DNA of 64,000 nt, taken from the NCBI RefSeq assembly GCF_000744225.1, contig NZ_JQLN01000007.1, forward strand, positions 744,001-808,000, written 5' to 3'. How positions within the stretch are numbered: the first letter of the stretch is position 1; the number at the start of each line of letters is the position of its first letter. This DNA comes from Kitasatospora mediocidica KCTC 9733. Lineage in GTDB: Bacteria; Actinomycetota; Actinomycetes; Streptomycetales; Streptomycetaceae. Both the position numbers and the translations under genes were made by a program. The notes beneath the pieces were generated by a model. The model saw nothing but the letters and a program-made list of their open reading frames with translations. It had not been told where the DNA came from and searched no databases. This document shows positions 56,360 through 64,000 of this stretch, piece after piece.

Positions 56360-57571
56360 GTGGAGTATCGGCAGTCCAGCAAGCTCTCGGGCGTGTGTTA
56401 CGAGATCCGCGGCCCGGTGGTCGACCAGGCGAACGCCCTGGAGGAGGCCGGACACAGCGTGCTGCGCCTCAACACGGGCAACCCGGCCCCCTTCGGCTTC
56501 GAGGCGCCCGAGGAGATCCTGCAGGACATCATCCGCAACCTCCCCAACGCGCACGGCTACAGCGACGCGCGCGGCATTCTCCCCGCCCGCCGCGCCGTCG
56601 TGCAGTACTACCAGCAGCGCGGCGTTGACGGCGTCACCGTCAACGACGTCTACCTCGGCAACGGCGCCTCCGAGCTGATCCAGATGGCGATCACCGCGCT
56701 GGTCGACGACGGCGACGAGATCCTCGTCCCGGCCCCCGACTTCCCGCTCTGGACGGCCGTGGTCCGGCTCGCCGGCGGCAAGGCCGTGCACTACCTCTGC
56801 GACGAGCAGGCCGAGTGGTACCCGGACCTGGCGGACATCGCCGCGAAGATCACCCACCGCACCAAGGCCATCGTGGTGATCAACCCCAACAACCCCACCG
56901 GCGCGGTCTATCCGAAGGAGCTCCTGGAAGGGATCCTGGACCTCGCCCGCCGGCACGGCCTGATCGTGCTGGCCGACGAGATCTACGACAAGATCCTCTA
57001 CGACGGGGTCGAGCACCACTGCCTGGCCGCGCTCGCCGACGACGTCCTGACCCTCACCTTCAACGGGCTCTCCAAGGCCTACCGGGTGGCCGGCTTCCGC
57101 AGCGGCTGGCTGGTGGTCTCCGGCCCCAAGGAGCACGCCAAGGACTACCTGGAGGGCCTGACCATGCTGGCCGGCATGCGGCTGTGCCCCAACGTCCCGG
57201 CCCAGTACGCGGTGCAGGCCGCACTGGGCGGCCACCAGTCCATCCACGACCTCACGCTGCCGAACGGCAGGCTCACCGAGCAGCGTGACGTCACCTGGCG
57301 GGCCCTCAACGAGCTGCCCGGCGTCAGCTGCGTCAAGCCCAAGGGCGCGCTGTACGCCTTCGCCAAGCTCGACCCGGCCGTCCACAAGATCCACGACGAC
57401 GAGCAGTTCGTGCTGGACCTGCTGCTCCGCGAGAAGATCCACATCGTCCAGGGCACCGGCTTCAACTGGCCGCGGCCGGACCACTTCCGCTTCGTCACGC
57501 TCCCGCGGGCCGACGACCTGGAGACCGCGATCAGCCGGATCGGGCGCTTCCTGACCACATATCGTCAATAA
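56360..57571 (+). CDS. alaA: Glutamate-pyruvate-type aminotransferase (AlaA-like)
   Basis: 403 aa from the GTG of VEYRQSSKLSGVCYEIRGPV, with GGGAGG six bases upstream. Family blocks: NTGNPAPFGFEAPEEI, YLGNGASELIQMAITALVDD, INPNNPTGAVYPKELLE, DEIYDKILYDG, and the PLP Lys in FNGLSKAYRVAGFRSGW. Class I aminotransferase making alanine from pyruvate and glutamate. Monocistronic, divergent from the truncated HxlR gene. Confidence 0.85.
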   Translation: MEYRQSSKLSGVCYEIRGPVVDQANALEEAGHSVLRLNTGNPAPFGFEAPEEILQDIIRNLPNAHGYSDARGILPARRAVVQYYQQRGVDGVTVNDVYLGNGASELIQMAITALVDDGDEILVPAPDFPLWTAVVRLAGGKAVHYLCDEQAEWYPDLADIAAKITHRTKAIVVINPNNPTGAVYPKELLEGILDLARRHGLIVLADEIYDKILYDGVEHHCLAALADDVLTLTFNGLSKAYRVAGFRSGWLVVSGPKEHAKDYLEGLTMLAGMRLCPNVPAQYAVQAALGGHQSIHDLTLPNGRLTEQRDVTWRALNELPGVSCVKPKGALYAFAKLDPAVHKIHDDEQFVLDLLLREKIHIVQGTGFNWPRPDHFRFVTLPRADDLETAISRIGRFLTTYRQ

Positions 57572-57745
57572 CCGCTCGCCGCAACCGATCTGACGGAGCT
57601 TCACTCCAAAGATCACTTGCGGCCCTGCGCGCACGCCTCCCGGCGCTACCGTACGCGTCTTACGGGCCGTCGATCGATCACCGAGACTGGGGACGATCGA
57701 CGGCTGACCGCGGCCCGTACGGGCCAGTCCCGGTGGGGGGAACAC

Positions 57746-60070
57746 GTGACACAACCGTTTGAACTGCCCGACTTCTATCTGCCGTACCCGGCCCGGCTCA
57801 ACCCGCACCGCGAACAGGCGCGGGAGCACACCACGGCCTGGGCGCGCGGGATGGGCATGCTGGAGGGCTCCGGCATCTGGGACCAGCAGGATCTGGACGA
57901 CCACGACTACGCGCTGCTCTGCGCCTACACCCATCCGGACTGCGACAGCACGGTGCTCAACCTGGTCACCGACTGGTACGTCTGGGTGTTCTTCTTCGAC
58001 GACCACTTCCTGGAGACCTTCAAGCGCAGCGGGGACCGGTCCGGCGGCAAGGCCTACCTGGACCGTCTGCCGGCCTTCATGCCGATGGACCTCGCGGACG
58101 GCTTCCCCGAGCCGTCCAACCCGGTCGAGGCGGGGCTCGCGGACCTCTGGGCGCGCACCGTCCCCGGCATGTCGATGGACTGGCGGGCCCGGTTCCGCAA
58201 GAACACCGAGCACCTGCTGAACGAGTCCGACTGGGAAATCGCCAACATGAACATCCAGCGGATCCCCAATCCGGTGGAGTACATCGAGATGCGCCGCAAG
58301 GTCGGCGGCGCGCCCTGGTCGGCCGGCCTGGTCGAGTACGCCGCGCAGGCCGAGGTGCCCGCCGCGATCGCCGAGAGCCGCCCGCTGCGGGTGCTGCGCG
58401 AGACCTTCTCGGACGGCGTCCACCTGCGCAACGACCTGTTCTCCTACGAGCGGGAGACCCGGGACGAGGGCGAACTCTCCAACGGCGTCCTGGTCCTGGA
58501 GAAGTTCCTCGACTACAGCACGCAGCAGGCCGCCGACGCGGTCAACGACATGCTCACCTCCCGGCTGCACCAGTTCGAGAACACCGCGCTGACCGAGCTG
58601 CCCCCGCTCTTCGCCGAACACGCCCTCGCCCCGGACGAGATCGCCCGGGTGGCGGCGTACGTCAAGGGCCTGCAGGACTGGCAGTCCGGCGGCCACGAGT
58701 GGCACATGCGCTCCAGCCGTTACATGAACGACCGCGGCAGCCTCGGCGCCGAGAGCAGCCGGTTCTCCGCGCTGCCGCGCGGGCTCGGCACCTCGGCCGC
58801 CGACCTGAAGCGCACCGTCGATCTGCCCGGCGCGCTGCGCGGTTTCACCCATGTGCCCTACCAGCAGGTCGGCCCGCTGCCAGTGCCGGACTTCTACCTG
58901 CCCTACACCCCGCGGCTCAACCCGTCGCTGGAGTCGGCCCGCCGCGAGTCGAGCCGGTGGGCCCGCGAGATGGGCTATCTGCACGTAGTCCCGGGCCTCG
59001 CGGACTCCGGTGTCTGGAGCGAGCGGCAGATCAGGAGCTACGACCTGGCGCTCTGCTCCGCCGGGCTGGCCCCCGAAGCCAGTGCCGAGGCGCTCACGCT
59101 CTCCGCCGAATGGCTGATCTGGGGCACCTACGCGGACGACTGGTTCCCGCTGGCGTTCGGCCACCCGGGCAATCCGACCGGCGCGCGAGCCTGCGTCCGG
59201 CAGCTCGCCCGCTTCATGCCGGTGCAGGACCCGGGCACCACCCCGCCGCCGACCAGCGCCCTGGAGCGCGGATTGGCCGACCTCTGGGCCCGGACCGCGG
59301 GTCCCATGCCGCTGCCCGCCCGGCAGTCCTTCCGGGAGGCCGTCGACGGCATGCTGGAGAGCTGGGTCTGGGAGACGGCCAACGTCGCCCAGCACCGGAT
59401 CCCCGACCCGATCGACTACCTGGAGATGCGTCGGCACACCTTCGGGTCCGACCTCACCATGAGCCTGATGCGGTTCTCGCACGGCGGCACCGTGCCGGCC
59501 GCGTTCTTCGAGTCGGGCCCGATGAAGGCTCTGGAGACGGCGGTCAGCGACTACGGCTGCCTGATCAACGACTTCTTCTCCTACCAGAAGGAGATCCAGT
59601 TCGAGGGCGAGATCCACAACGCGATCCTGGTGGTGGAGAACTTCCTCAACACCGACCGCACGCACGCGGCGGCCGTCGTCAACGACCTGATGACCTCCCG
59701 GATGCGGCAGATCGAGCACCTCACCGCCCACGAGATCCCGATCGTCTACGACGACTTCGCCCTCGACCCGGCCCAGCGCGCCGAGGTGGAGGAGTACCTG
59801 GAGGACCTGCGGAACTGGATCAGCGGGATCTTCGTCTGGCACCGGGACTGCGACCGCTACCGGGAGTCGGAGCTCGAGTACCAACCGGCCTCCTACCAGC
59901 ACCGCTTGGCCACCACCGCACCGTCCCAGCTCCCGGCCGCACCGTCCCAGCCCGCCGCTGCCCCAGCCCCTTCTCCTTCAACTGCCCGGCTCCTCGTCGT
60001 CCCCGGCCCGACCGGCCTGGGCACCACGGCCGCCCGGCTCCCCACCCTGACCAGCGCGACCCCGCGCTGA
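57746..60070 (+). CDS. geoA: Germacradienol/geosmin synthase
   Basis: 774 aa from GTG, two terpene-synthase domains. N-terminal domain: FFFDDHFLETFKRSGDRSGG (DDHFLE aspartate motif) and NDLFSYERETRDEGE (NSE triad). C-terminal domain: WGTYADDWFPLAFGHPG and NDFFSYQKEIQFEGE. This is the bifunctional enzyme that converts farnesyl diphosphate to germacradienol and then to geosmin with loss of acetone. The last 50 residues are an unusual Pro/Ala/Ser-rich tail, not needed for catalysis. Single gene; marks a streptomycete-type genome. Confidence 0.92.
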   Translation: MTQPFELPDFYLPYPARLNPHREQAREHTTAWARGMGMLEGSGIWDQQDLDDHDYALLCAYTHPDCDSTVLNLVTDWYVWVFFFDDHFLETFKRSGDRSGGKAYLDRLPAFMPMDLADGFPEPSNPVEAGLADLWARTVPGMSMDWRARFRKNTEHLLNESDWEIANMNIQRIPNPVEYIEMRRKVGGAPWSAGLVEYAAQAEVPAAIAESRPLRVLRETFSDGVHLRNDLFSYERETRDEGELSNGVLVLEKFLDYSTQQAADAVNDMLTSRLHQFENTALTELPPLFAEHALAPDEIARVAAYVKGLQDWQSGGHEWHMRSSRYMNDRGSLGAESSRFSALPRGLGTSAADLKRTVDLPGALRGFTHVPYQQVGPLPVPDFYLPYTPRLNPSLESARRESSRWAREMGYLHVVPGLADSGVWSERQIRSYDLALCSAGLAPEASAEALTLSAEWLIWGTYADDWFPLAFGHPGNPTGARACVRQLARFMPVQDPGTTPPPTSALERGLADLWARTAGPMPLPARQSFREAVDGMLESWVWETANVAQHRIPDPIDYLEMRRHTFGSDLTMSLMRFSHGGTVPAAFFESGPMKALETAVSDYGCLINDFFSYQKEIQFEGEIHNAILVVENFLNTDRTHAAAVVNDLMTSRMRQIEHLTAHEIPIVYDDFALDPAQRAEVEEYLEDLRNWISGIFVWHRDCDRYRESELEYQPASYQHRLATTAPSQLPAAPSQPAAAPAPSPSTARLLVVPGPTGLGTTAARLPTLTSATPR

Positions 60071-60131
60071 CCTGGCCCTTCCCCGCACAGCCGGTCGTGG
60101 CGGCCGCACTTCCTCACCTACGCTGGCCGCC

Positions 60132-60464
60132 ATGACCGTGCTGCGTTCCGTCGCCCTCTTCGCCGTCGCCGCCCTCGCCGAGATCGGCGGCTGCTGGCTG
60201 ATCTGGCAGAGCGTGCGCGAGTCCCGGCCGTGGTGGCTGGCCGGGATCGGGGTCCTGGTGCTGGGCTGCTACGGCTTCGTCGCCGCCTTCCAGCCGGACA
60301 GCCACTTCGGCCGGGTGCTCGCCGCCTACGGCGGGATCTTCGTGGCCGGCTCCCTGGCCTGGGGCATCGTCGTGGACGGCTTCCGGCCGACCCGCTACGA
60401 CCTGGCCGGCGCCGCGATCTGCCTGGCCGGAGTCGCCGTCATCATGTACGGCCCGCGCCACTGA
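60132..60464 (+). CDS. YnfA/UPF0060 family membrane protein
   Basis: 110 aa with four hydrophobic helices. SVALFAVAALAEIGGCWLIW and GGIFVAGSLAWGIVVDGFRP TRYDLAGA are family blocks. Small, SMR-like membrane protein, function not firmly known. Follows the geosmin synthase by 61 bases. Confidence 0.85.
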   Translation: MTVLRSVALFAVAALAEIGGCWLIWQSVRESRPWWLAGIGVLVLGCYGFVAAFQPDSHFGRVLAAYGGIFVAGSLAWGIVVDGFRPTRYDLAGAAICLAGVAVIMYGPRH

Positions 60465-60583
60465 GAGCCCGCCTCCCAGTCCTGCGCCGACCACCGCACC
60501 ATCCCTCCCGCAGGACTACCATCGCCGGGGAAGAACGAACGTTCCCGCCAGCAGCTCTCCCTCCCCGACGCAGCGAGGTCCCC

Positions 60584-61063
60584 ATGGCCAAGTCCCCCGA
60601 AGTCGGCACCCCCGCACCCGACTTCACCCTCCCCGGCGTCCTGCTGGACGGGACCGCCGACGCCGAACGGCGCGACTACAGCCTTGCCGAGGCCAAGGGC
60701 CACCCGCTCGTGCTGGTCTTCTACCCCGGCGACGACACCGCCGTCTGCACCAAGCAGCTCTGCTCGTACACCTCGGACCTCGACCGGTTCAAGGACCTCG
60801 GCGCCACCGTCTGGGGCATCAGCCCGCAGGACCTGGACAGCCACGAGCGGTTCGCCCGCAAGCACAAGCTGGCCTTCCCGCTGCTCGCCGACACCGAGCG
60901 CACCGTCGCCAAGGCGTTCGGAATCGCCGTCCCGGGCCTGGGCCTGCGCCGCTCGGTCTTCATCCTGGACGCCGACGGCTCGGTGCGCTGGAAGCATGTC
61001 GCGCTGGCCGGCCTGACCTTCCAGCACAGCGACACCCTCACTGCCCAACTCGCGTCGCTCTGA
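60584..61063 (+). CDS. bcp: Peroxiredoxin (BCP/PrxQ-type)
   Basis: 159 aa, thioredoxin fold: GTPAPDFTLPGV, VFYPGDDTAVCTKQLCSYTS with peroxidatic Cys55 and resolving Cys60 five residues apart, GISPQDLDSHERFARKHKLA FPLLAD. Reduces hydroperoxides with thioredoxin. Free-standing gene. Confidence 0.88.
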   Translation: MAKSPEVGTPAPDFTLPGVLLDGTADAERRDYSLAEAKGHPLVLVFYPGDDTAVCTKQLCSYTSDLDRFKDLGATVWGISPQDLDSHERFARKHKLAFPLLADTERTVAKAFGIAVPGLGLRRSVFILDADGSVRWKHVALAGLTFQHSDTLTAQLASL

Positions 61064-61131
61064 ACGGAATCCGCCTCTGCCGGCATCCGTCTCCGCCGGC
61101 ATCCGCCGCCACCGCGAGGCCGTCCCGGCGG

Positions 61132-61518
61132 TCACGCGCCCGGCGGCGGACCGGGGGCGGCCACGGCGGTGCGCGTCCAGTTGATCCGCCGCGCGGTGTG
61201 CGGCTGGCTGAGCAGGATGCCGTGGATCCGGGGCAGGACTCCCGCCTCGGTCCACCGGTACAGCCGGCGCCAGCAGGTCTGCCCGGAGCCGAAGCCGAGT
61301 TCCAGCGGCAGATGCTGCCAGGCGATGCCGGTGCACAGGACGAACAGGATCCCCTGCAGGCACCGCCGGTCGTCCACCGGCCTGGGGCCGGGCCCCCGCC
61401 TGGGCCATGACGGCAGGAGCGGTTCAATCGCGGCCCAGGTCCGGTCGTCGACCAACCATGGTGCGGTGGCGACATGGCCTTTTCCGCTGTCCAGTGTTCC
61501 GCTCGATAAATCGATCAT
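61132..61518 (-). mobile_element. IS5-family transposase, N-terminal fragment
   Basis: 128 aa: LVDDRTWAAIEPLLPSWPRR, GILFVLCTGIAWQHLPLELG and TCWRRLYRWTEAGVLPRIHG are the N-terminal domain of IS5/IS1647-type transposases. The DDE catalytic half is absent; the frame ends in APGPPPGA. Neither terminal repeat was found. A tandem TGTTCCTTGGGAT repeat lies just upstream (61523-61552). Confidence 0.75.
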
Positions 61519-61703
61519 TCCTGTGTTCCTTGGGATGTGTTCCTTGGGATGCTGCGGTCCACAGGCCTCGAAGGGGGGACGTCACCTATATCGAGCCGTG
61601 CTCCAACGATCGACTGCCACCGCCCCGACGGCTAGGCTTTTGCGCGAGCATGCAAAAGGTCTGAGGCCGCCGCGCCAGCCCATGGACCCGGGGGGATGCC
61701 ACG

Positions 61704-62696
61704 TTGATAAGGATCAGTCTGTCGCCGACTGACCTGGAGCGATTGCGGGTCGCCGACGCGCCTGACTTCGGGTACGAGCTCGCGCAGAGCGGGGCTCAAC
61801 TGGCCGACCGAACCTCCGGCCGGCACCTGGCGGTATGGCGACGGGAGGTCACCCGCGCCTGGAACCCCCACCACAGCAGGCTGTTCGACCTCTACACGAA
61901 CCTCTACCTTCCGGCGTTCTTCGATCAGATCGCCCACGCGACACCATCGGGAATCGACCCCGAGTCCCCGCCGGCTACCGCTCATCTGCGAGACCTGGCC
62001 CGATCCGGCGCCCTGACTCCGTTCACCCGCGCGCTGGCCGACGGGCACTCAGGGGCGACGAGCGCGCTGAACCAGATACTCACCGGCTTCCGCACCACGA
62101 CTCTGGACCCCTACCGTCGGGGAATCACCTCGGCCGTCGCCACCGCATCGGCCGAGGCAGGAGCCCGTGCCGCGATCGGCGGCATCGACGACCTGCTGAA
62201 CTCCCTGCATCCGTCGATCCACTGGGACGGTCGCAGGCTCCGCCTCAACACCCGCGTCGAGGCGACGGAGTCCCTCGAAGGGCGTCCGTTGATCTTCCAG
62301 CCCACGGCGCTGGCCAGCCGCATCGCGTTCGACCCGCTGGCCGACTCGGTGACCGTCACCTACCCCGCCGGCACCGGCGCGATCATGCGCGACCCCGAAC
62401 TCCACTCCCCGGCCCCGGCCTTGGTGGCCCTCCTGGGGGCGACGAGGGCGGCGGCACTGGTCGCCGTGGTCAGGACTCCGGCCCTGACCACCGGACGGCT
62501 CGCGGCGACCCTCGGGGTATCCGCGGCAGCCGCCTCGCGCCACGCCTCCGTCCTGCGCGAGTCCGGCCTCATCGCCACCGTCCGCAACGGTCAGACGGTC
62601 CACCACGCCGCGACTCGACTCGGCACGGACCTGGTGCACGGATCAACGATCGACACCCAACCCGAGCGCGGCGCAAAGGGCGTCTCGGCGCCGTAG
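61704..62696 (+). CDS. ArsR-type winged-helix regulator (DUF5937-like)
   Basis: 330 aa from TTG preceded by GGGGGGA. The long N-terminal region begins IRISLSPTDLERLRVADAPD (DUF5937-like), and the C-terminal 80 residues are an ArsR winged helix (LTTGRLAATLGVSAAAASRH ASVLRESGLI). The typical streptomycete architecture; ligand unknown. The start just after an IS5 fragment suggests its promoter region was rearranged. Confidence 0.75.
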   Translation: MIRISLSPTDLERLRVADAPDFGYELAQSGAQLADRTSGRHLAVWRREVTRAWNPHHSRLFDLYTNLYLPAFFDQIAHATPSGIDPESPPATAHLRDLARSGALTPFTRALADGHSGATSALNQILTGFRTTTLDPYRRGITSAVATASAEAGARAAIGGIDDLLNSLHPSIHWDGRRLRLNTRVEATESLEGRPLIFQPTALASRIAFDPLADSVTVTYPAGTGAIMRDPELHSPAPALVALLGATRAAALVAVVRTPALTTGRLAATLGVSAAAASRHASVLRESGLIATVRNGQTVHHAATRLGTDLVHGSTIDTQPERGAKGVSAP

Positions 62697-62740
62697 CCGG
62701 TACCGGCAGCGCGCTGACCACCCGGCGGCCCAACGCGCCG

Positions 62741-63706
62741 TCAGAGAGCGCCGTCTCCGTTGGCGAGGGCGGTGTTCTTCAGGACAGCCGCGATGCCCTG
62801 CTGGACCCGGTCCAGCTGGCCCAGGTCGGCCTGGATCGCCTGCTCCTCGTAGGCGGACTCGACGGTGAACCAGGTGCCGACGACGTTGGCCTGCTGCCGG
62901 CAGGAGGCGTCCGCGGTGGCGGTCGCGATCTCCGCGGCGGACGGCGTGGCCGAGCCCTTCCACCGCTTGTCGCCCATGGCGTCGGTCGGCGCCGGATAGC
63001 TGAAACCCTTGGTCTTCATACAGGCCGACCACTGGTGGAAGGCGGCCAGCAGCTTGTCGTCCGTCATCGACCGCCGGTAGTTGTCGAAGTTGATGTTGAT
63101 CGCCAGCTGGTCGTCGACCACCGCTCCCCCGTTCGCGGTGAGTTTGGCCTCGGCCTCACCGAGGCAGCCGCCCTTGGGGATGGGCAGGCCGCCGTAGGTG
63201 GTGATCGGCTCGGTCCCCGCCGGGCCACTGCCGGCCAGCACGGTGAGCTCCGCGGGGCGCAGCTGTGGCGGCGGGGGGAGCTTGGCGTCGGCAGGCGTCG
63301 GCGACCGGTAGCCGTTCGCCGGGTCGACCACGTCGTACCGGTGCGTCGCCTGCCCACCCGGTCCGGACTGCGACACTGGCGGCGGCGCGTACGTCAGGCC
63401 GTAGCGCTGCATGCACTGCGCGGCCAGCCGGTTACGGGCTTCGGTCACCTGCTGGGCCTGGTCGACCGAGAACAGATACCGCTCGATCGGCATGGACTTG
63501 CCGACGGTGCTGTCCAGCACGGGGATCGCCCCGACTGCCGGACGGGGTAACGGTGTTGAGGTGGCCGCCGGGGAGCCGGTCGGAGCCCCGGCCGGTCCAG
63601 GCCCGGCGGACGTCGCGGCGGAGTGCGAGCAGCCGGTGGCCAGCACGCCGACGGCCGCGAGCAGCACGCCGGCCTGGAGGTACGAAATGGAACGGGCGCG
63701 AGCCAT
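62741..63706 (-). CDS. Secreted lipoprotein, unknown function
   Basis: 321 aa. Signal peptide with lipobox: YLQAGVLLAAVGVLATGCSH (Cys is the lipidated residue), then a Ser/Pro/Ala-rich stalk and a soluble domain with repeated Cys (AAQCMQRYG, KGGCLGEAEAKLT, WSACMKTKGFSYPAP). The ACMxxxGF pattern is common in streptomycete lipoproteins without known role. Start chosen to match the signal peptide. Confidence 0.75.
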   Translation of the reverse strand: MARARSISYLQAGVLLAAVGVLATGCSHSAATSAGPGPAGAPTGSPAATSTPLPRPAVGAIPVLDSTVGKSMPIERYLFSVDQAQQVTEARNRLAAQCMQRYGLTYAPPPVSQSGPGGQATHRYDVVDPANGYRSPTPADAKLPPPPQLRPAELTVLAGSGPAGTEPITTYGGLPIPKGGCLGEAEAKLTANGGAVVDDQLAININFDNYRRSMTDDKLLAAFHQWSACMKTKGFSYPAPTDAMGDKRWKGSATPSAAEIATATADASCRQQANVVGTWFTVESAYEEQAIQADLGQLDRVQQGIAAVLKNTALANGDGAL

Positions 63707-63795
63707 GCGCGGGAACTCCCTCTGCGGTGACAGCACGTGGGTCGGGCGCCCGGCCGCGCGACGAGGCACGGCCGGGCACCCGAAGCGTCAGGGCC

Positions 63796-64000
63796 TTACG
63801 AGAAGCACTGCGACGCATCGATGTTGTAGACCGAGGTGTTGTAGAGGGTCTGCTCGGTGGTGGGCGAGATGGTCAGGTGCGGGCCGTTCCAGTCGCAGTT
63901 GTACCAGCCGAAGATCGTGACGGTCCGGTAGCTCTCGTTGTAGACGGCGCCGACGTTGTCGTACACCTGCTGGCCGTCGCCGTCGCAGTTGCCGCCGGAA
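63796..64000 (-). CDS. C-terminal part of a secreted Cys-containing protein
   Basis: Runs off the window. 67 residues: QQVYDNVGAVYNESYRTVTI FGWYNCDWNGPHLTIS and ending SQCFS. Tyr/Asn/Cys-rich beta-type composition, like small secreted peptidase-inhibitor (I36)-like proteins. Its start and signal peptide lie beyond the edge, so the family is a guess. Confidence 0.5.
   Translation of the reverse strand, partial: SGGNCDGDGQQVYDNVGAVYNESYRTVTIFGWYNCDWNGPHLTISPTTEQTLYNTSVYNIDASQCFS

Noticed and set aside
56276..59902. 1208-codon reverse open frame
   Set aside because: Antisense of the aminotransferase and geosmin synthase genes; low-complexity translation without domains.
61523..61552. Tandem TGTTCCTTGGGAT repeat before the IS5 fragment as a target-site duplication
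   Set aside because: The two copies are adjacent and on the same side of the fragment, so they do not flank an element.

Overview
The window is chromosomal DNA of a high-GC filamentous actinomycete, most likely Streptomyces or a close relative such as Kitasatospora. The grounds are the very high GC content, frequent GTG/TTG starts, a two-domain geosmin-type terpene synthase, WXG100/T7SS-like proteins, a SigE-like ECF sigma factor, a chitinase with a DasR-like site, and rare TTA codons concentrated in one specialised-metabolism block. No rRNA, tRNA, CRISPR array, PKS or NRPS gene was seen.

Left part (1-14.4 kb): an accessory region. It holds a T7SS-like protein, then a compact orphan RiPP-type unit (37-aa Cys-x-Cys peptide, hairpin, fused PqqD-like/M50 membrane protease, TPR protein). 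Next comes a reverse-strand T7SS block: a WXG100 protein with an amidase-domain effector, and a second effector-like gene split by one in-frame TAG. This part is rich in remnants: a chimeric DUF6879/phosphotransferase ORF, an NTF2-like fragment, a metallo-beta-lactamase fragment and an IS630 remnant.

Middle-left (14.4-29.5 kb): mostly ordinary genes. These are a CaiB/thiolase/FadB beta-oxidation operon, a Pr6Pr membrane protein, a Doc-like toxin-antitoxin pair, a sigma factor with its membrane partner, two divergent ABC-F ATPases, a nitroreductase, a GNAT acetyltransferase and a frameshifted GH18 chitinase.

Core of interest (29.5-45.7 kb): a template-free biosynthetic gene cluster without PKS or NRPS. 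One arm (reverse) has an ATP-grasp ligase and an MFS exporter. After an IS4-type transposase, the other arm (forward) has an SDR, a YciI-like protein, a PLP aminotransferase, a second ATP-grasp ligase, a luciferase-like monooxygenase, a flavin reductase, a GH3-type acyl-amido synthetase, an alpha/beta hydrolase, a muconate-cycloisomerase-like enolase-superfamily enzyme, a FAH-family protein and a nitrilase-family amidase. The gene set predicts a small amidated or peptide-like product built by three ATP-dependent ligases and tailored by flavin oxidation. TTA codons in the exporter, GH3 and hydrolase genes suggest bldA dependence. I cannot name the product.

Right part (45.7-64 kb): NAD-dependent DNA ligase, AidB-like dehydrogenase, NUDIX, Tex, a MarR/cupin pair with 21-bp operator-like repeats, SGNH hydrolase, MerR and HxlR regulators separated by a 169-bp MITE-like element, an AlaA-type aminotransferase, geosmin synthase, YnfA, a BCP-type peroxiredoxin, an IS5 fragment, an ArsR-like regulator, a lipoprotein and a truncated secreted protein.
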